Below are positions 1-11,711 of a stretch of DNA of 64,000 nt, piece by piece. Where the stretch lies: the NCBI RefSeq assembly GCF_003426025.1, contig NZ_QJSH01000015.1, forward strand, positions 1-64,000, given 5' to 3'. The notes beneath the pieces were generated by a model. That model had not been told where the DNA came from and ran no database searches. It saw nothing but the letters and a program-made list of their open reading frames with translations. Origin of the DNA: Paraliobacillus quinghaiensis (lineage in GTDB: Bacteria > Bacillota > Bacilli > Bacillales > Amphibacillaceae). Numbering within the stretch: the first letter of the stretch is position 1; every line of letters begins with the position of its first letter. The position numbers and the translations under genes were made by a program.

Positions 1-127
1 GGGATTTTGTGTCCGGCTTCCTTCAGATTCTATCTCACGATAGACACCCTTGCCTTTCACTAACAGTTCCTACTGCCAAGTCTGTGGTGGACTTTCACCA
101 CCTAGTTATAACTCATGCCGGGCGCAC
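1..127 (-). mobile_element. Group IIC intron, 5' end (runs off the window)
   Basis: Read on the minus strand, position 127 starts GTGCGCCCGGCATGAG, a bacterial group II intron 5' end (GUGYG) followed by domain I. Further in are the stretches GGCAAGGGTGTCTATCG and AATCTGAAGGAAGCCGGAC, which closely resemble domain I of the crystallised O. iheyensis group IIC intron as I remember it. The 5' exon side (from 128) is a strong stem-loop with 11-bp arms (about 130-158), and the intron starts only a few bases 3' of that stem. Insertion next to a hairpin is the known habit of class C introns. The rest of the ribozyme and any reverse transcriptase lie beyond base 1. Confidence 0.85.
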
Positions 128-290
128 GATCCACTTGGTAAAGTGTTTTTCTTTACCAAGTTAGCTGAGACTGAGCCCACGGAAAGGAAATCTATTTGGG
201 GCTGCGATTACTCGCCCAACCAAAACCACTGCTGACGTAGCGGGTAGGGGGAAGTAACTCACATTACTATCCACTACGTATCATCTATCT
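128..290 (+). repeat. Dispersed intergenic repeat, copy A (split by the group II intron)
   Basis: From 128 the sequence GATCCACTTGGTAAAGTG, its hairpin partner CTTTACCAAGTTAGCTGAG and the tail GAGCCCACGGAAAGG match, in the opposite orientation, the copy at 16076-16197. The end of this copy also shares GGGGCTGCGATTACTCGCCC (198-217) with copy C at 16390-16409. The left part of the element is missing at 127, where the intron starts. No gene is supported in 1-383; a 61-codon frame at 50-235 only reads through intron and repeat sequence. Confidence 0.75.
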
Positions 291-334
291 ATTGTGACGT
301 AATGATAAAGTTCACAAAAAGAGTTTATTATGTA

Positions 335-362
335 AGAAAAGAGCCCGAATTAACGGACTCTT
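335..362 (-). terminator. Rho-independent terminator after sufB
   Basis: On the minus strand AAGAGTCCG pairs with CGGGCTCTT around a six-base loop and is followed by TTTTCTT. It lies about 20 bp past the sufB stop and closes the suf operon. Confidence 0.8.
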
Positions 363-383
363 CAAAGCAAATATTTCTAATTT

Positions 384-1781
384 TTAACCAATTGAGCCTT
401 CCATCTCAAAGCTAATTAATCTGTTCATTTCTACTGCATATTCCATTGGTAATTCTCTAGTAAATGGTTCGATAAAGCCCATTACGATCATTTCAGTAGC
501 TTCTTCCTCAGAGATTCCGCGACTCATTAGATAGAAAAGTTGTTCTTCTGATACTTTCGAAACTTTTGCTTCATGCTCTAATGAAATGTTTTCATTTAAA
601 ATTTCATTATAAGGAATTGTATCTGAAGTTGATTTATTATCCATAATTAAAGTATCACATTCAATATTAGAACGTGCTCCATCAGCTTTACGTCCAAAGT
701 GAACAATACCACGATACGTTACTTTACCACCATGTTTTGAAATAGATTTCGAAACGATTGTTGATGACGTGTTTGGTGCTAAGTGATGCATTTTTGCACC
801 AGCATCTTGATGTTGTCCTTTACCAGCTAATGCAATGGAAAGGGTCATGCCTCTTGCGCCTTCTCCTCTTAAAATAATTGCTGGGTATTTCATGGTTAAT
901 TTAGAACCAATATTACCGTCTACCCATTCCATCGTTGCATTCGCGTCACAGATTGCACGTTTCGTTACAAGGTTATAAACGTTACTGGACCAGTTTTGGA
1001 TTGTCGTATAACGGCAGTAAGCATCTTTTTTAACAAAGATTTCAACAACAGCACTATGAAGAGAGTTTGTTGTATAAGTTGGCGCTGTACAACCTTCCAC
1101 ATAGTGAACCGATGCACCTTCATCAACAATGATAAGGGTACGTTCAAATTGACCCATACTTTCTGAATTAATCCGGAAATATGCCTGTAATGGTGTATCA
1201 GTTTTAACACCTTTAGGAACATAAATAAACGAGCCACCAGACCATACAGCTGAGTTTAATGCAGAGAATTTGTTATCTGCTGAAGGTATTACTTTACCAA
1301 AGTACTCTTTAAATAGATCTTCATTTTCTTTTAATGCCGTATCAGTATCTTTAAAGACTATTCCTAATTCCTCTAAATCCTCTTTAAGACTATGATAAAC
1401 CACTTCTGATTCATATTGTGCTGATACACCAGCCAAATACTTTTGTTCAGCTTCAGGTATACCCAATTTATCAAATGTGTTCTTAATCTCCTCTGGTACT
1501 TCATCCCATGAACGCTCTGAACGTTCTGACGGTTTTACGTAATACGTGATTTCATCAAAATCTAATTCAGCAAGATCGCCACCCCATTGTGGCATTGGCT
1601 TATTATAAAATTGCTCTAACGCTTTTAAGCGATAGTCCAACATCCATTGCGGCTCATCTTTCATGCTTGATATTTCTTCTACAACTTTTTTAGTTAATCC
1701 TTTTTCAGTACGGAATATGGAAACATCACGATCATGAAAACCATATTTGTATTCTCCTACTTCCGGTGCATTCTTCGCCAT
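384..1781 (-). CDS. sufB: Fe-S cluster assembly scaffold protein SufB
   Basis: This 465-residue protein has the usual SufB length and the conserved SUF core. SufB joins SufC and SufD in a cytosolic complex on which Fe-S clusters are built from sulfur delivered by SufS/SufU. Landmarks include the N-terminal motif DEPQWML (residues 42-48), [12 protein letters not shown] (181-192) and a Cys at 231 in YVEGCTAP, within the beta-helix core. It is the last gene of sufC-D-S-U-B, 43 bp after sufU. The ATG at 1781 is preceded by GGAGGGG. A terminator follows the stop. In Gram-positive bacteria this Suf operon is normally the essential housekeeping Fe-S system. Confidence 0.97.
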   Translation of the reverse strand: MAKNAPEVGEYKYGFHDRDVSIFRTEKGLTKKVVEEISSMKDEPQWMLDYRLKALEQFYNKPMPQWGGDLAELDFDEITYYVKPSERSERSWDEVPEEIKNTFDKLGIPEAEQKYLAGVSAQYESEVVYHSLKEDLEELGIVFKDTDTALKENEDLFKEYFGKVIPSADNKFSALNSAVWSGGSFIYVPKGVKTDTPLQAYFRINSESMGQFERTLIIVDEGASVHYVEGCTAPTYTTNSLHSAVVEIFVKKDAYCRYTTIQNWSSNVYNLVTKRAICDANATMEWVDGNIGSKLTMKYPAIILRGEGARGMTLSIALAGKGQHQDAGAKMHHLAPNTSSTIVSKSISKHGGKVTYRGIVHFGRKADGARSNIECDTLIMDNKSTSDTIPYNEILNENISLEHEAKVSKVSEEQLFYLMSRGISEEEATEMIVMGFIEPFTRELPMEYAVEMNRLISFEMEGSIG

Positions 1782-1823
1782 CTTTTAACCCCTCCTGTTC
1801 AAGTATTGCTTGACTATAGTATG

Positions 1824-4784
<2,961 letters not shown>

Positions 4785-4801
4785 GTCACCCCTCCTTACT
4801 A

Positions 4802-5587
4802 TTACGCGTTGTTTCCAACGGTTTCTTCTTCAATACCTAATTCTTGTTTAATCCAGTCGTATCCTTCAGCTTCTAAACGTTCAACTAATTCCGCACCACC
4901 AGATTTCACAACACGACCTTGCATCATAACGTGAACAAAATCAGGTGTAATGTAATCTAGAAGACGTTGATAGTGTGTAATGATTAGACAGCCAAAGTTC
5001 TCATTACGTAATTTATTAATCCCTTTTGCTACTACTTTCAATGCATCAATATCAAGACCAGAGTCAATTTCATCTAAAATACCAATTTCAGGTTTCAACA
5101 TCATTAACTGTAGGATTTCATTACGCTTTTTCTCTCCACCAGAAAACCCTGCGTTTAAATAACGTTGTGCCATATTTTTATCTATTTCTAAGTAATCCAT
5201 TGCACTATCCATCTCTTTTATAAATTTCATTAAAGGAATTTCGTCGCCTTTTTCTCGGTGTGCATTGATTGAAGAACGTAGGAAATCGGAAGTGGTAACT
5301 CCAGTAATCTCACTAGGATATTGCATTGCAAGGAACAAACCTGCTTTTGCACGTTCATCAACTTCCATTTCTAATACATCTTCTCCATCTAAAAGGATAC
5401 TTCCACTAGTTACTTCATATTTTGGGTGGCCCATAATTGCAGATGCCAAAGTTGATTTACCAGTTCCGTTTGGCCCCATAATCGCATGGAATTCTCCACC
5501 TTTGATTGTTAAATTAACACCTTTTAATATTTCTTGACCTTCAATTTCGACGTGAAGATCTTTTATCTCCAAAGTTGATCCTGCCAT
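4802..5587 (-). CDS. sufC: Fe-S assembly ATPase SufC
   Basis: SufC is the cytosolic ABC-type ATPase that drives the SufBCD scaffold; it is not a transporter. The 261 residues carry a Walker A GPNGTGKST (about 39-47), the signature FSGGEKKRNE and Walker B IGILDEIDSGLD. The switch histidine sits in LIITHYQR. It is the first gene of the operon, 17 bp ahead of sufD. GGGGG precedes the ATG at 5587. A likely promoter and a Fur-like site lie in the 120 bp upstream. Confidence 0.97.
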   Translation of the reverse strand: MAGSTLEIKDLHVEIEGQEILKGVNLTIKGGEFHAIMGPNGTGKSTLASAIMGHPKYEVTSGSILLDGEDVLEMEVDERAKAGLFLAMQYPSEITGVTTSDFLRSSINAHREKGDEIPLMKFIKEMDSAMDYLEIDKNMAQRYLNAGFSGGEKKRNEILQLMMLKPEIGILDEIDSGLDIDALKVVAKGINKLRNENFGCLIITHYQRLLDYITPDFVHVMMQGRVVKSGGAELVERLEAEGYDWIKQELGIEEETVGNNA

Positions 5588-5642
5588 TTTTATACCCCCA
5601 AAGAATTTTTTATATATTTTTTGAAATAAATAAGCATAAGAA

Positions 5643-5705
5643 AGTTATTCATTCTCAATCTATTCTCATTACAATCTTATACTATTTCGAATCTATAATC
5701 AACAA
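5643..5705 (-). promoter_or_regulatory. Candidate suf promoter with a Fur-like site
   Basis: On the minus strand TTGTTG (5705-5700) and TATAAG (5681-5676) are 18 bp apart, a reasonable SigA promoter. Just downstream TGAGAATGAATAACT (5657-5643) agrees with the 7-1-7 Fur box at 11 of 14 defined positions. The promoter is plausible; the operator is weak. Confidence 0.35.
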
Positions 5706-5801
5706 TTCTATCCAAATAAGCGCTCTTTTCTAAACCTTTTCGTTTATAAAGTCTACATCACTATTTATGCGAAGTAATCCTTTATTCTATTATAACGCAA
5801 A

Positions 5802-5830
5802 CATCCCTTGGCATGTGTGCGCAAGGGATG
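5802..5830 (-). terminator. Hairpin after the small gene at 5859-6044
   Basis: CATCCCTTG and CAAGGGATG form a 9-bp stem with an 11-base loop, about 30 bp past the stop of the small gene. On the minus strand it is followed by TTTGCGTT, a weak U-tract. Confidence 0.5.
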
Positions 5831-5858
5831 TGGATATATTTTCTGTATTTAGGTTATT

Positions 5859-6044
5859 TTAACGATGTACTTTACGTTCCATTTCATTTACTACTCTTGA
5901 TGCTTGTTTATAGCTTTTTTCTCGTTCTCGTTCAATCTGTAAGCGATTATTCAGCTTTCTTTCATATTCTGCAAATCCTATTCCGTGATTCTGTTGCATT
6001 GCTTTTTCCATTTCGCCTGTGTAAGTTAAACCGAGATTATCCAT
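5859..6044 (-). CDS. Hypothetical small charged protein (61 aa)
   Basis: I do not recognise this family. The 61 residues are hydrophilic with no membrane segment or cysteine. The C-terminal half is rich in Glu, Arg and Lys (IEREREKSYKQASRVVNEME) and likely helical. AAGGAAGGG lies about 13 nt ahead of the ATG at 6044, slightly far. A hairpin follows the stop. It stands alone between suf and metQ on the same strand. Expression is plausible but no function can be given. Confidence 0.55.
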   Translation of the reverse strand: MDNLGLTYTGEMEKAMQQNHGIGFAEYERKLNNRLQIEREREKSYKQASRVVNEMERKVHR

Positions 6045-6236
6045 GGTTTTGTTAAAACCCTTCCTTCTTCCTTATTATTTGAACAAATATTATTATATCA
6101 CTCGTTCAATGATCTAACAAAAGAGTTGACCAGTGGTTTGGAAGGCTGAATAACCTTTTGATTTCACCTCTATTAATTAGTAGCGAATTCTTCAAAATAC
6201 ATCATATTTGCATTATTTTAATGCCACATGCTTTAA

Positions 6237-7055
6237 TTATTCTTCAGAATTACCAACAGCGACTACTTCGCCGTTATATTTTTCTGTAATAAAACTTTGA
6301 ATTTCTTCTGATTGTAATACTTCTACTAATTTGTTCAATTTCTCATCATCTTTATCTTCTGCTCTTGCTGCAATAATATTTACGTATTCTGATGCGGCAC
6401 CCTCCACGAATAGAGAATCATCAACTGGAGATAAGTCAGCTTCAATCGCATAGTTTGTGTTAATTGCAACTAAAACATCTTCTTCATTTCTGTAAGTTTC
6501 AATTAAAAATTCAGCATTAACATCTGGTTTAAATTCTAAATCTAATGGATTCTCCACAATATCATCTATTGTTGCTTCAGATTTTTTTACACCTTCTGCC
6601 AGTTTAATCAATCCTTTTGCTTCAAATAAAGAAAGAATACGACCATGATCTGCAACAGCACGACTCATGATTACTTCAGTGCCTTCTTCAATCGCATCGA
6701 TACTAGGAATCCCTTTAGAATATACACCCATTGGCTCTACGTGAATACCACCAAGATTAACAAAATCATATCCTTTTTCTTCTTGCTCTGTTTCAAAGTA
6801 AGGAATGTGTTGGAAATAGTTAGCGTCAATTTCACCACTCTCTAAATCTTGATTCGGTAAAATGTAATCTTGATACGTTTCAATTTCTAGTGTAATACCT
6901 TCTTCTTCTAGTAATGGTTTTGCTTCTTCTAATACTTCAGCATGTGGTGTACTTGTTGCCCCAACCTTAATTACGTCTTCTCCTGACGCATTTCCACAAG
7001 CTGCTAAAATAACCCCTACTGAAAGTAATACTAACACTGTTATAAATTTTTTCAT
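6237..7055 (-). CDS. metQ: Methionine ABC transporter substrate-binding lipoprotein MetQ
   Basis: MetQ binds methionine outside the membrane and hands it to the MetNP transporter. The 272-residue protein has a lipoprotein signal peptide with lipobox LAAC (Cys20), then an NLPA-family fold starting VIKVGATSTPHAEVLEEAKP. Typical family stretches are TYQDYILPN and ANYFQHIPYF. AAGGGGAG precedes the ATG at 7055. It is the last gene of metN-metP-metQ, 56 bp after metP. The whole unit is governed by the SAM riboswitch at 8831-9017. Confidence 0.95.
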   Translation of the reverse strand: MKKFITVLVLLSVGVILAACGNASGEDVIKVGATSTPHAEVLEEAKPLLEEEGITLEIETYQDYILPNQDLESGEIDANYFQHIPYFETEQEEKGYDFVNLGGIHVEPMGVYSKGIPSIDAIEEGTEVIMSRAVADHGRILSLFEAKGLIKLAEGVKKSEATIDDIVENPLDLEFKPDVNAEFLIETYRNEEDVLVAINTNYAIEADLSPVDDSLFVEGAASEYVNIIAARAEDKDDEKLNKLVEVLQSEEIQSFITEKYNGEVVAVGNSEE

Positions 7056-7111
7056 CTTAAATTCTCCCCTTTTTTATATAATCCCGTTAAGCGGGTAGTA
7101 AACATGTTTTA

Positions 7112-7780
7112 TTATCTTTTATCTAATTTATTTGTTAATGCATCACCGATGAATTGAAAGATAAATACGATGATCACAATTAAAACTGTACAGACAAACA
7201 TGACATCAAAGTCTTGTCTCACAAAACCATGGAAGTAAGCAAAATCTCCAAGACCACCTGCACCTATAACACCTGCTACAGCCGTATAACTAATTAACGC
7301 TATTGCTGTTACGGTTAAACCTGATACAAGCGCTGGGGTGGACTCTTTTAATAACACTTTAAAAATAATGGTTGATGTCTTAGCTCCCATCGATTTGGCT
7401 GCTTCAACAACACCTTTATCTACTTCTCGCAATCCAATTTCAACTAGCCTCGCATAAAATGGAGCTGAACCAATAATCAATGCAGGTAATGCAGCGTTTT
7501 GACCACGAATTGTGCCAATCAAGAAATTTGTAAAAGGAATTAATAATAAAATTAAAATAAGAAACGGTATGGCACGGAATATGTTTACAAATGCTGCAAC
7601 GATGAAGTTCAGCGTTTTATGCTGCCAAATCCCACCTGGTGCAGTTAAATATAGTAGTAACCCTAAGATGATACCAAAAATTAATGTACCAATTAACGCA
7701 AGAATGGTCATATAAAATGTCTCACCCGTGGCTATCAGCAAATCAAACCAGTTTACATTAGGAAATAATGTTTTAAGCAT
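7112..7780 (-). CDS. metP: Methionine ABC transporter permease MetP
   Basis: MetP (MetI in E. coli) is the membrane channel of the methionine importer. The 222 residues contain about five hydrophobic spans, starting near residue 17. The cytoplasmic EAA loop is visible as EAAKSMGAKTSTIIFKVLL, the contact point for MetN. The start overlaps the end of metN by 8 bp, which suggests coupled translation. The frame is the expected family length. Confidence 0.95.
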   Translation of the reverse strand: MLKTLFPNVNWFDLLIATGETFYMTILALIGTLIFGIILGLLLYLTAPGGIWQHKTLNFIVAAFVNIFRAIPFLILILLLIPFTNFLIGTIRGQNAALPALIIGSAPFYARLVEIGLREVDKGVVEAAKSMGAKTSTIIFKVLLKESTPALVSGLTVTAIALISYTAVAGVIGAGGLGDFAYFHGFVRQDFDVMFVCTVLIVIIVFIFQFIGDALTNKLDKR

Positions 7781-8798
7781 CTGTTTTCACCTCCACTTCA
7801 ACTGAAGTAGAAGTAATATAGTTGATCGCTTGTTCTAACTCTGTTTCTTCTCCAGTAACGTGTACGAACAACGATCCGTATGCACCAGACTGTGTTTGTT
7901 TTACATTTCCTTGAATGATATTAATTTCAACATCAAACTTCTTCGCGACTTGACTAATAATTGCTTGGTTTGCTGTTTCTCCTACAAAATGCAACCTTAA
8001 TACTTTTCCTGATTCAACACTTTGAACAAACGCTTCTTCTGTAATGTCTTTATCAGGCTTACCCATCACTTGCTCAACGAATTTCTTTGTTACTGCTTTA
8101 TCAGGATGAGAAAAGACATCTACTACTTCTCCTTGCTCGACAATTTTTCCACCTTCCATTACAGCAACACGATGACATATTTTTTGTATGACATGCATTT
8201 CATGGGTAATAAGAATAATTGTTAAACCTAATTTCTCATTTATATCTACTAATAGAGAAAGGATAGAATCCGTTGTTTCTGGATCAAGTGCTGAAGTCGC
8301 TTCATCACATAGAAGTACTTTCGGTTTGTTCGCAAGCGCTCTTGCTATTCCAACACGCTGCTTCTGCCCACCACTTAATTGAGAAGGGTACGCATCTTCT
8401 CGACCTGCTAACCCTACAAGTCGAATTAACTCATCCACACGGCTGATACGTTCCTCTTTTGATACCCCCGCTATTTCTAACGGTAATGCAATATTTTCTC
8501 TAACAGTTCTTGACCACAATAAATTAAAATGTTGAAAGATCATACCAATTTCTTGACGTGAGAGTCTTAGTTGATTTTTTGATAAGGCTGTAATTTCCTG
8601 ACCATCAATAATCACATCTCCTGCTGTTGGTTCTTCCAGTCGATTAATTAGACGAATAAAAGTACTTTTACCTGCACCACTGTATCCAATTACACCGAAA
8701 ATTTCTCCCTTATCTATTCTTAAATTCAGATCATCTACTGCTTGGATCGTTGTTGTATTGGTTTTAAAGACCTTTGACAACTGCTGAATTGAAATCAT
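7773..8798 (-). CDS. metN: Methionine ABC transporter ATP-binding protein MetN
   Basis: MetN is the ATPase of the high-affinity methionine importer. The 341 residues show Walker A GYSGAGKST (38-46), the signature LSGGQKQR and Walker B VLLCDEATSALDP. The C-terminal 75 or so residues (VLRLHFVGE onward) form the NIL/ACT-like regulatory domain, which in E. coli MetN binds methionine and shuts the transporter. It is the first gene of the operon, 32 bp after the riboswitch terminator. Confidence 0.96.
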   Translation of the reverse strand: MISIQQLSKVFKTNTTTIQAVDDLNLRIDKGEIFGVIGYSGAGKSTFIRLINRLEEPTAGDVIIDGQEITALSKNQLRLSRQEIGMIFQHFNLLWSRTVRENIALPLEIAGVSKEERISRVDELIRLVGLAGREDAYPSQLSGGQKQRVGIARALANKPKVLLCDEATSALDPETTDSILSLLVDINEKLGLTIILITHEMHVIQKICHRVAVMEGGKIVEQGEVVDVFSHPDKAVTKKFVEQVMGKPDKDITEEAFVQSVESGKVLRLHFVGETANQAIISQVAKKFDVEINIIQGNVKQTQSGAYGSLFVHVTGEETELEQAINYITSTSVEVEVKTDA

Positions 8799-8830
8799 AT
8801 TATCCCTTCTCCCTCAAAATTTATCTAATA

Positions 8831-9017
8831 TAAAAAGCGCCTTTCTGCTCATAGAGAACAGAAAGACGCTTTGATAGGCGTTTATAACTTTCCTGTTCTC
8901 TCATCTGCCAAAGCATAATAGCTCTGCAGGAATTGGCACCTTTTTAAACAAATAGTTGTTTAACGGTTGCCGGGCTTCATCGGGCCAGTCCCTCCACCTC
9001 TCTTGATAAGAGATAAC
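8831..9017 (-). ncRNA. SAM-I riboswitch (S-box) with intrinsic terminator
   Basis: The minus strand reads CTCTTATCAAGAGAGGTGGA, then GGGACTGGCCCGATGAAGCC and CGGCAACC, and closes with GCAGATGAGAG: the full S-box core at 9017-8898. A strong terminator follows at 8872-8831, with arms AAAGCGTCTTTCTG and CAGAAAGGCGCTTT and a T-run. High SAM should fold the aptamer, favour the terminator and stop metNPQ transcription. The aptamer P1 strand overlaps the antiterminator region in the usual way. Confidence 0.97.
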
Positions 9018-9048
9018 GTATTTAATTTAGAATTAACTGATAAGTGTG

Positions 9049-9078
9049 ATAATAGCACAGCTATAAAAGAACTGTCAA
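9049..9078 (-). promoter_or_regulatory. Promoter of the S-box-metNPQ unit
   Basis: TTGACA (9078-9073, perfect) and TATTAT (9054-9049, five of six) are 18 bp apart on the minus strand. They lie about 30 bp ahead of the aptamer. Confidence 0.75.
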
Positions 9079-9187
9079 TATTTTTTTAGATTTTATTTTA
9101 TATTCCAGGTTATTATTAAGAACAATTTTTTTATCATTAAAATGCGTGTTAGACTAGGAACAAACTCTAAACAAAGGAATGATCCGT

Positions 9188-9604
9188 ATGCTAGCACCAA
9201 ATTTCACATTACCTTATTTAAACCAAGAAGGCCATTACACCCTTAGTGAAGATTTAGGAAAAATAGTAATACTTACTTATTGGGCATCATGGTGTCCAGA
9301 TTGCAGTGTCGATCTACCAAAAAAAGAGCAACTCTATCAATCATTAGACCATCAGGAAGTAAAAATGTTGACAGTAAATGTTACTGGCAGGGAGCGAAAT
9401 GATAGTGCTGCAAAGCAGTTTACTAATAAATACTTAACACAGCCTACTTTAGCTGATAAAGGAACAGAAATTTATGACTTATATAAATGTAAAGGTGTGC
9501 CAACAACCGTGCTAATCGATAAAAAAGGGAATATCCATAAACAATTTGATGATCAAGCTGATTTTATGCAAATTATTGCTTCACTAGGAGAATTACTGCG
9601 TTAG
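9188..9604 (+). CDS. TlpA/ResA-like thioredoxin-fold protein
   Basis: This 138-residue protein has a thioredoxin fold with the redox motif WASWCPDC near residue 37 and the cis-proline segment GVPTTVLID. It begins APNFTLPYLNQEG, like AhpC/TSA-Redoxin proteins. No signal peptide or membrane anchor is seen, so it is probably cytosolic, unlike ResA. An ATG at 9179 abuts the AAAGGA ribosome site with no spacing, so I chose the ATG at 9188, with a 9-nt gap. It is transcribed alone, divergently from metN. The substrate is unknown. Confidence 0.85.
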   Translation: MLAPNFTLPYLNQEGHYTLSEDLGKIVILTYWASWCPDCSVDLPKKEQLYQSLDHQEVKMLTVNVTGRERNDSAAKQFTNKYLTQPTLADKGTEIYDLYKCKGVPTTVLIDKKGNIHKQFDDQADFMQIIASLGELLR

Positions 9605-9618
9605 ATATACACTAAAAT

Positions 9619-9915
9619 TTAGTTGTGGTGCATTATCGAATAAAGTTCAATAATGGATTCAAAGGAGTACATTTTTTCAGGTTCTCCTTCTTTTGTGATC
9701 AATAAACAAGGAACACTTTCTACTTTATTATCATACATAAACTCAGGGAATAGGCCTGCATTTAATTCATAAAAAATTGACTCATTTGCTTTTTCTTCCA
9801 TTCCATTTAATATTCTTCTTGCTACATGACATGTACCACAAAAAGGGCTATGAATAAAAATCATTTTACCGGGATGCTCAACTATATGAAGGTTGTTTCT
9901 TGTGATCGATATCAT
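9619..9915 (-). CDS. yusE: YusE-like thioredoxin family protein
   Basis: The 98 residues form a small thioredoxin-fold domain with the motif FCGTC (residues 26-30), after HPGKMIFIHSP. The cis-proline region is VESVPCLLI. The CGTC motif differs from the CGPC of true thioredoxins, so its partner is uncertain. AAGGTGGG lies 6 nt ahead of the ATG at 9915. It follows the Toprim gene by 12 bp, as yusE follows yusF in B. subtilis, near gcvH. The assignment rests on this order plus the fold. Confidence 0.75.
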   Translation of the reverse strand: MISITRNNLHIVEHPGKMIFIHSPFCGTCHVARRILNGMEEKANESIFYELNAGLFPEFMYDNKVESVPCLLITKEGEPEKMYSFESIIELYSIMHHN

Positions 9916-9927
9916 TTAATTCCCACC

Positions 9928-10284
9928 TTATAACAGATAATTGGGATCCACTGCTATTCTTTTACTTAGAAGTGCTGTTGCTAGCTCTAACGCTGGTGTT
10001 GCCGCAACCTCTCTAAATGTTTTATCTATAAATATATGTGTTGCATGGGGTAACTCAATTGAAAGTTGTTTACGTAGTTTATGACCTGCTTGATCTTCAT
10101 CAACTAGGATAAAAACATCTTTATTATCTAGGTCATATTCCAACACTAATTCTTCCATTTTACCTAGACCAAGTGTACCGTTTGTACATATGATTGTTAT
10201 TTCTTCATTAATAACTTTTTCGATTTGTTCTCTATCTGTACGACCTTCAACGATAATTATCTTTTCTGTATCCTCTGCTAACAT
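9928..10284 (-). CDS. yusF: Toprim-domain protein YusF
   Basis: The 118 residues are essentially one Toprim domain. It starts IIIVEGRTDREQIEKV, with the catalytic-type Glu at the strand end, and has the DxD-like acidic motif in VFILVDEDQAGHKLR. Such domains bind Mg2+ in primases, topoisomerases and RNase M5. Free-standing members like this (B. subtilis YusF) have no proven role. TAGGTGATG lies just ahead of the ATG at 10284. It sits between yusE and gcvH, as in B. subtilis. Confidence 0.8.
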   Translation of the reverse strand: MLAEDTEKIIIVEGRTDREQIEKVINEEITIICTNGTLGLGKMEELVLEYDLDNKDVFILVDEDQAGHKLRKQLSIELPHATHIFIDKTFREVAATPALELATALLSKRIAVDPNYLL

Positions 10285-10316
10285 AAGTCATCACCTACTC
10301 ATCATGATAAAGAATC

Positions 10317-10344
10317 CCCTGTCACCAATTTTTAGTAACAAGGG
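10317..10344 (-). terminator. Possible terminator after gcvH
   Basis: On the minus strand CCCTTGTTAC pairs with GTGACAGGGG (with G-U pairs) around an 8-base loop, followed by ATTCTTT. The U-tract is weak, so read-through into yusF is likely. Confidence 0.4.
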
Positions 10345-10401
10345 AACTCTTAACTACTTATATTATTCTATGAGAAAGTATCAATTTCATGCAAAAATAA
10401 C

Positions 10402-10788
10402 CTATTCGTCTTCTTCAATCATCTCTTGATATTGTTCTGCCGTCATTAATTTCTCGATATCAGCTGAATTACTTGGCTCCACAACTACCATCCATGCTTT
10501 TTCATATGGTGATTCATTAACAAATTCAGGACTGTCGTCAAGTTCTTCATTTACTTCGACAACTTTGCCGCTAATCGGGGCATATAACTCAGATACAGTT
10601 TTCACTGATTCAACACTACCAAATGGGTCATCTTCTTCTAATTGATCCCCTTCTTCAGGTAATTCAACAAATACAATGTCACCTAATTCGTCTTGTGCGT
10701 GATCAGTAATACCAATACGTACTTTGTCTCCCTCAACTTTTACCCATTCATGTTCTTCTGAATAACGTAAATCTTTTGGTAAATTCAT
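10402..10788 (-). CDS. gcvH: Glycine cleavage system H protein
   Basis: GcvH is the lipoyl carrier of the glycine cleavage system; in Bacilli it is also a relay for lipoic acid to other enzymes. The 128-residue protein has the lipoylation lysine K63 in [11 protein letters not shown] and the family opening [16 protein letters not shown]. The frame extends five codons upstream of the chosen ATG, but GGAGGT sits 7 nt before 10788, which fixes the start. The other gcv genes are not in the window, as in B. subtilis, which favours the relay role. Confidence 0.95.
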   Translation of the reverse strand: MNLPKDLRYSEEHEWVKVEGDKVRIGITDHAQDELGDIVFVELPEEGDQLEEDDPFGSVESVKTVSELYAPISGKVVEVNEELDDSPEFVNESPYEKAWMVVVEPSNSADIEKLMTAEQYQEMIEEDE

Positions 10789-10845
10789 TTTCTCAACCTC
10801 CATAATTTATAATTACTTTTCCCTTAAATTGTTAGGATAGTCTTT

Positions 10846-11202
10846 CTACTTCCAATTTCCCTCAAACTGTTCTTCTTTAAACCCAAGTGTTACTTTATCT
10901 CCATCTGTTGTAATTGGACGCTTTATTAACATACCATCAGAAGCTAGCCAATCAATCTTTCCCTCATCAGTGACCTCATTTAATTTATCTTTCAAACCAA
11001 GTTCACGATATTTTTTACCACTGGTATTGAAAAATTTCTTGATCGGCAATCCACTTCTTGTTATTAATGATCGTAATTCCTCTTTCGAAGGTGGATTTTC
11101 TACAATATGTATATCATTATATTCTACCTGGTTTTCTTCCATCCATTTTTTTGCTTTTTTACATGTCCCACATTTGGGATAACAATAAAACGTAATAGCC
11201 AA
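10846..11202 (-). CDS. yusI: ArsC/Spx family protein (YusI)
   Basis: The 118-residue protein has the ArsC/Spx thioredoxin-like fold, with the motif YPKCGTCKKA (Cys at about 11 and 14). Conserved family segments include NTSGKKYRELGL and DGMLIKRPI, with the Arg of KRPI. Spx uses a CxxC switch and binds RNA polymerase. This protein is shorter and closer to B. subtilis YusI, whose role is unclear, and arsenate reductase activity should not be assumed. It stands directly upstream of gcvH on the same strand, matching B. subtilis. Confidence 0.8.
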   Translation of the reverse strand: MAITFYCYPKCGTCKKAKKWMEENQVEYNDIHIVENPPSKEELRSLITRSGLPIKKFFNTSGKKYRELGLKDKLNEVTDEGKIDWLASDGMLIKRPITTDGDKVTLGFKEEQFEGNWK

Positions 11203-11422
11203 AATAATTTCCCCCTTACTATCTTATTTTAACATAATATCCAATTTTCATTTTAGTAAACCTCAATATTATTCAATGTAAGTGCGTGTTCAACTTTTTG
11301 AATAACTTCTATAATTATATAAGTAAATAATGGCTTTTGACCAGTTATCTGCATTTAATGCATAAGTTCAAATTGAAATGGAGACATTACAATTGTAGTA
11401 AATTTAAAGGAGGCACATTATA

Positions 11423-11695
11423 ATGCAACAACAACAAACACCTAATATGAACCCTGCACAAGCAGGTCAAATTATGCAACAACCACCTAATATTGTAAGT
11501 ACAAAAGATTTATTATATTTAACGGACATGATGTCATGGAATTTAAATGCAACAAAAAAAGCACATTTTTTTGCTGAACAATGCACAATACCTGAATTAA
11601 AAACAGCGCTTGAGCAAGTTTGTCAGATGCACCAAAAACATTACCAAAAACTGTTACAACATACAAATCAACCACAAAATCCAATGATTCAATAG
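11423..11695 (+). CDS. CotF-like spore coat protein
   Basis: The 90 residues have a Gln-rich N-terminus (QQQQTPNMNPAQ) followed by a helical CotF/ferritin-like segment. That segment runs STKDLLYLTDMMSWNL through ALEQVCQMHQKHYQKLL. Such proteins belong to the spore coat of Bacilli. AAAGGAGGC precedes the ATG by 8 nt. The second gene follows 16 bp later and has the complementary half of the same fold, so the two products may pair. B. subtilis YusN is a related coat protein from the same neighbourhood. Confidence 0.75.
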   Translation: MQQQQTPNMNPAQAGQIMQQPPNIVSTKDLLYLTDMMSWNLNATKKAHFFAEQCTIPELKTALEQVCQMHQKHYQKLLQHTNQPQNPMIQ

Positions 11696-11711
11696 AAAGG
11701 AAGTCGATGGT

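Noticed and set aside
50-235. 61-codon plus-strand frame
   Set aside because: It reads across the antisense of the intron end and the repeat hairpin.
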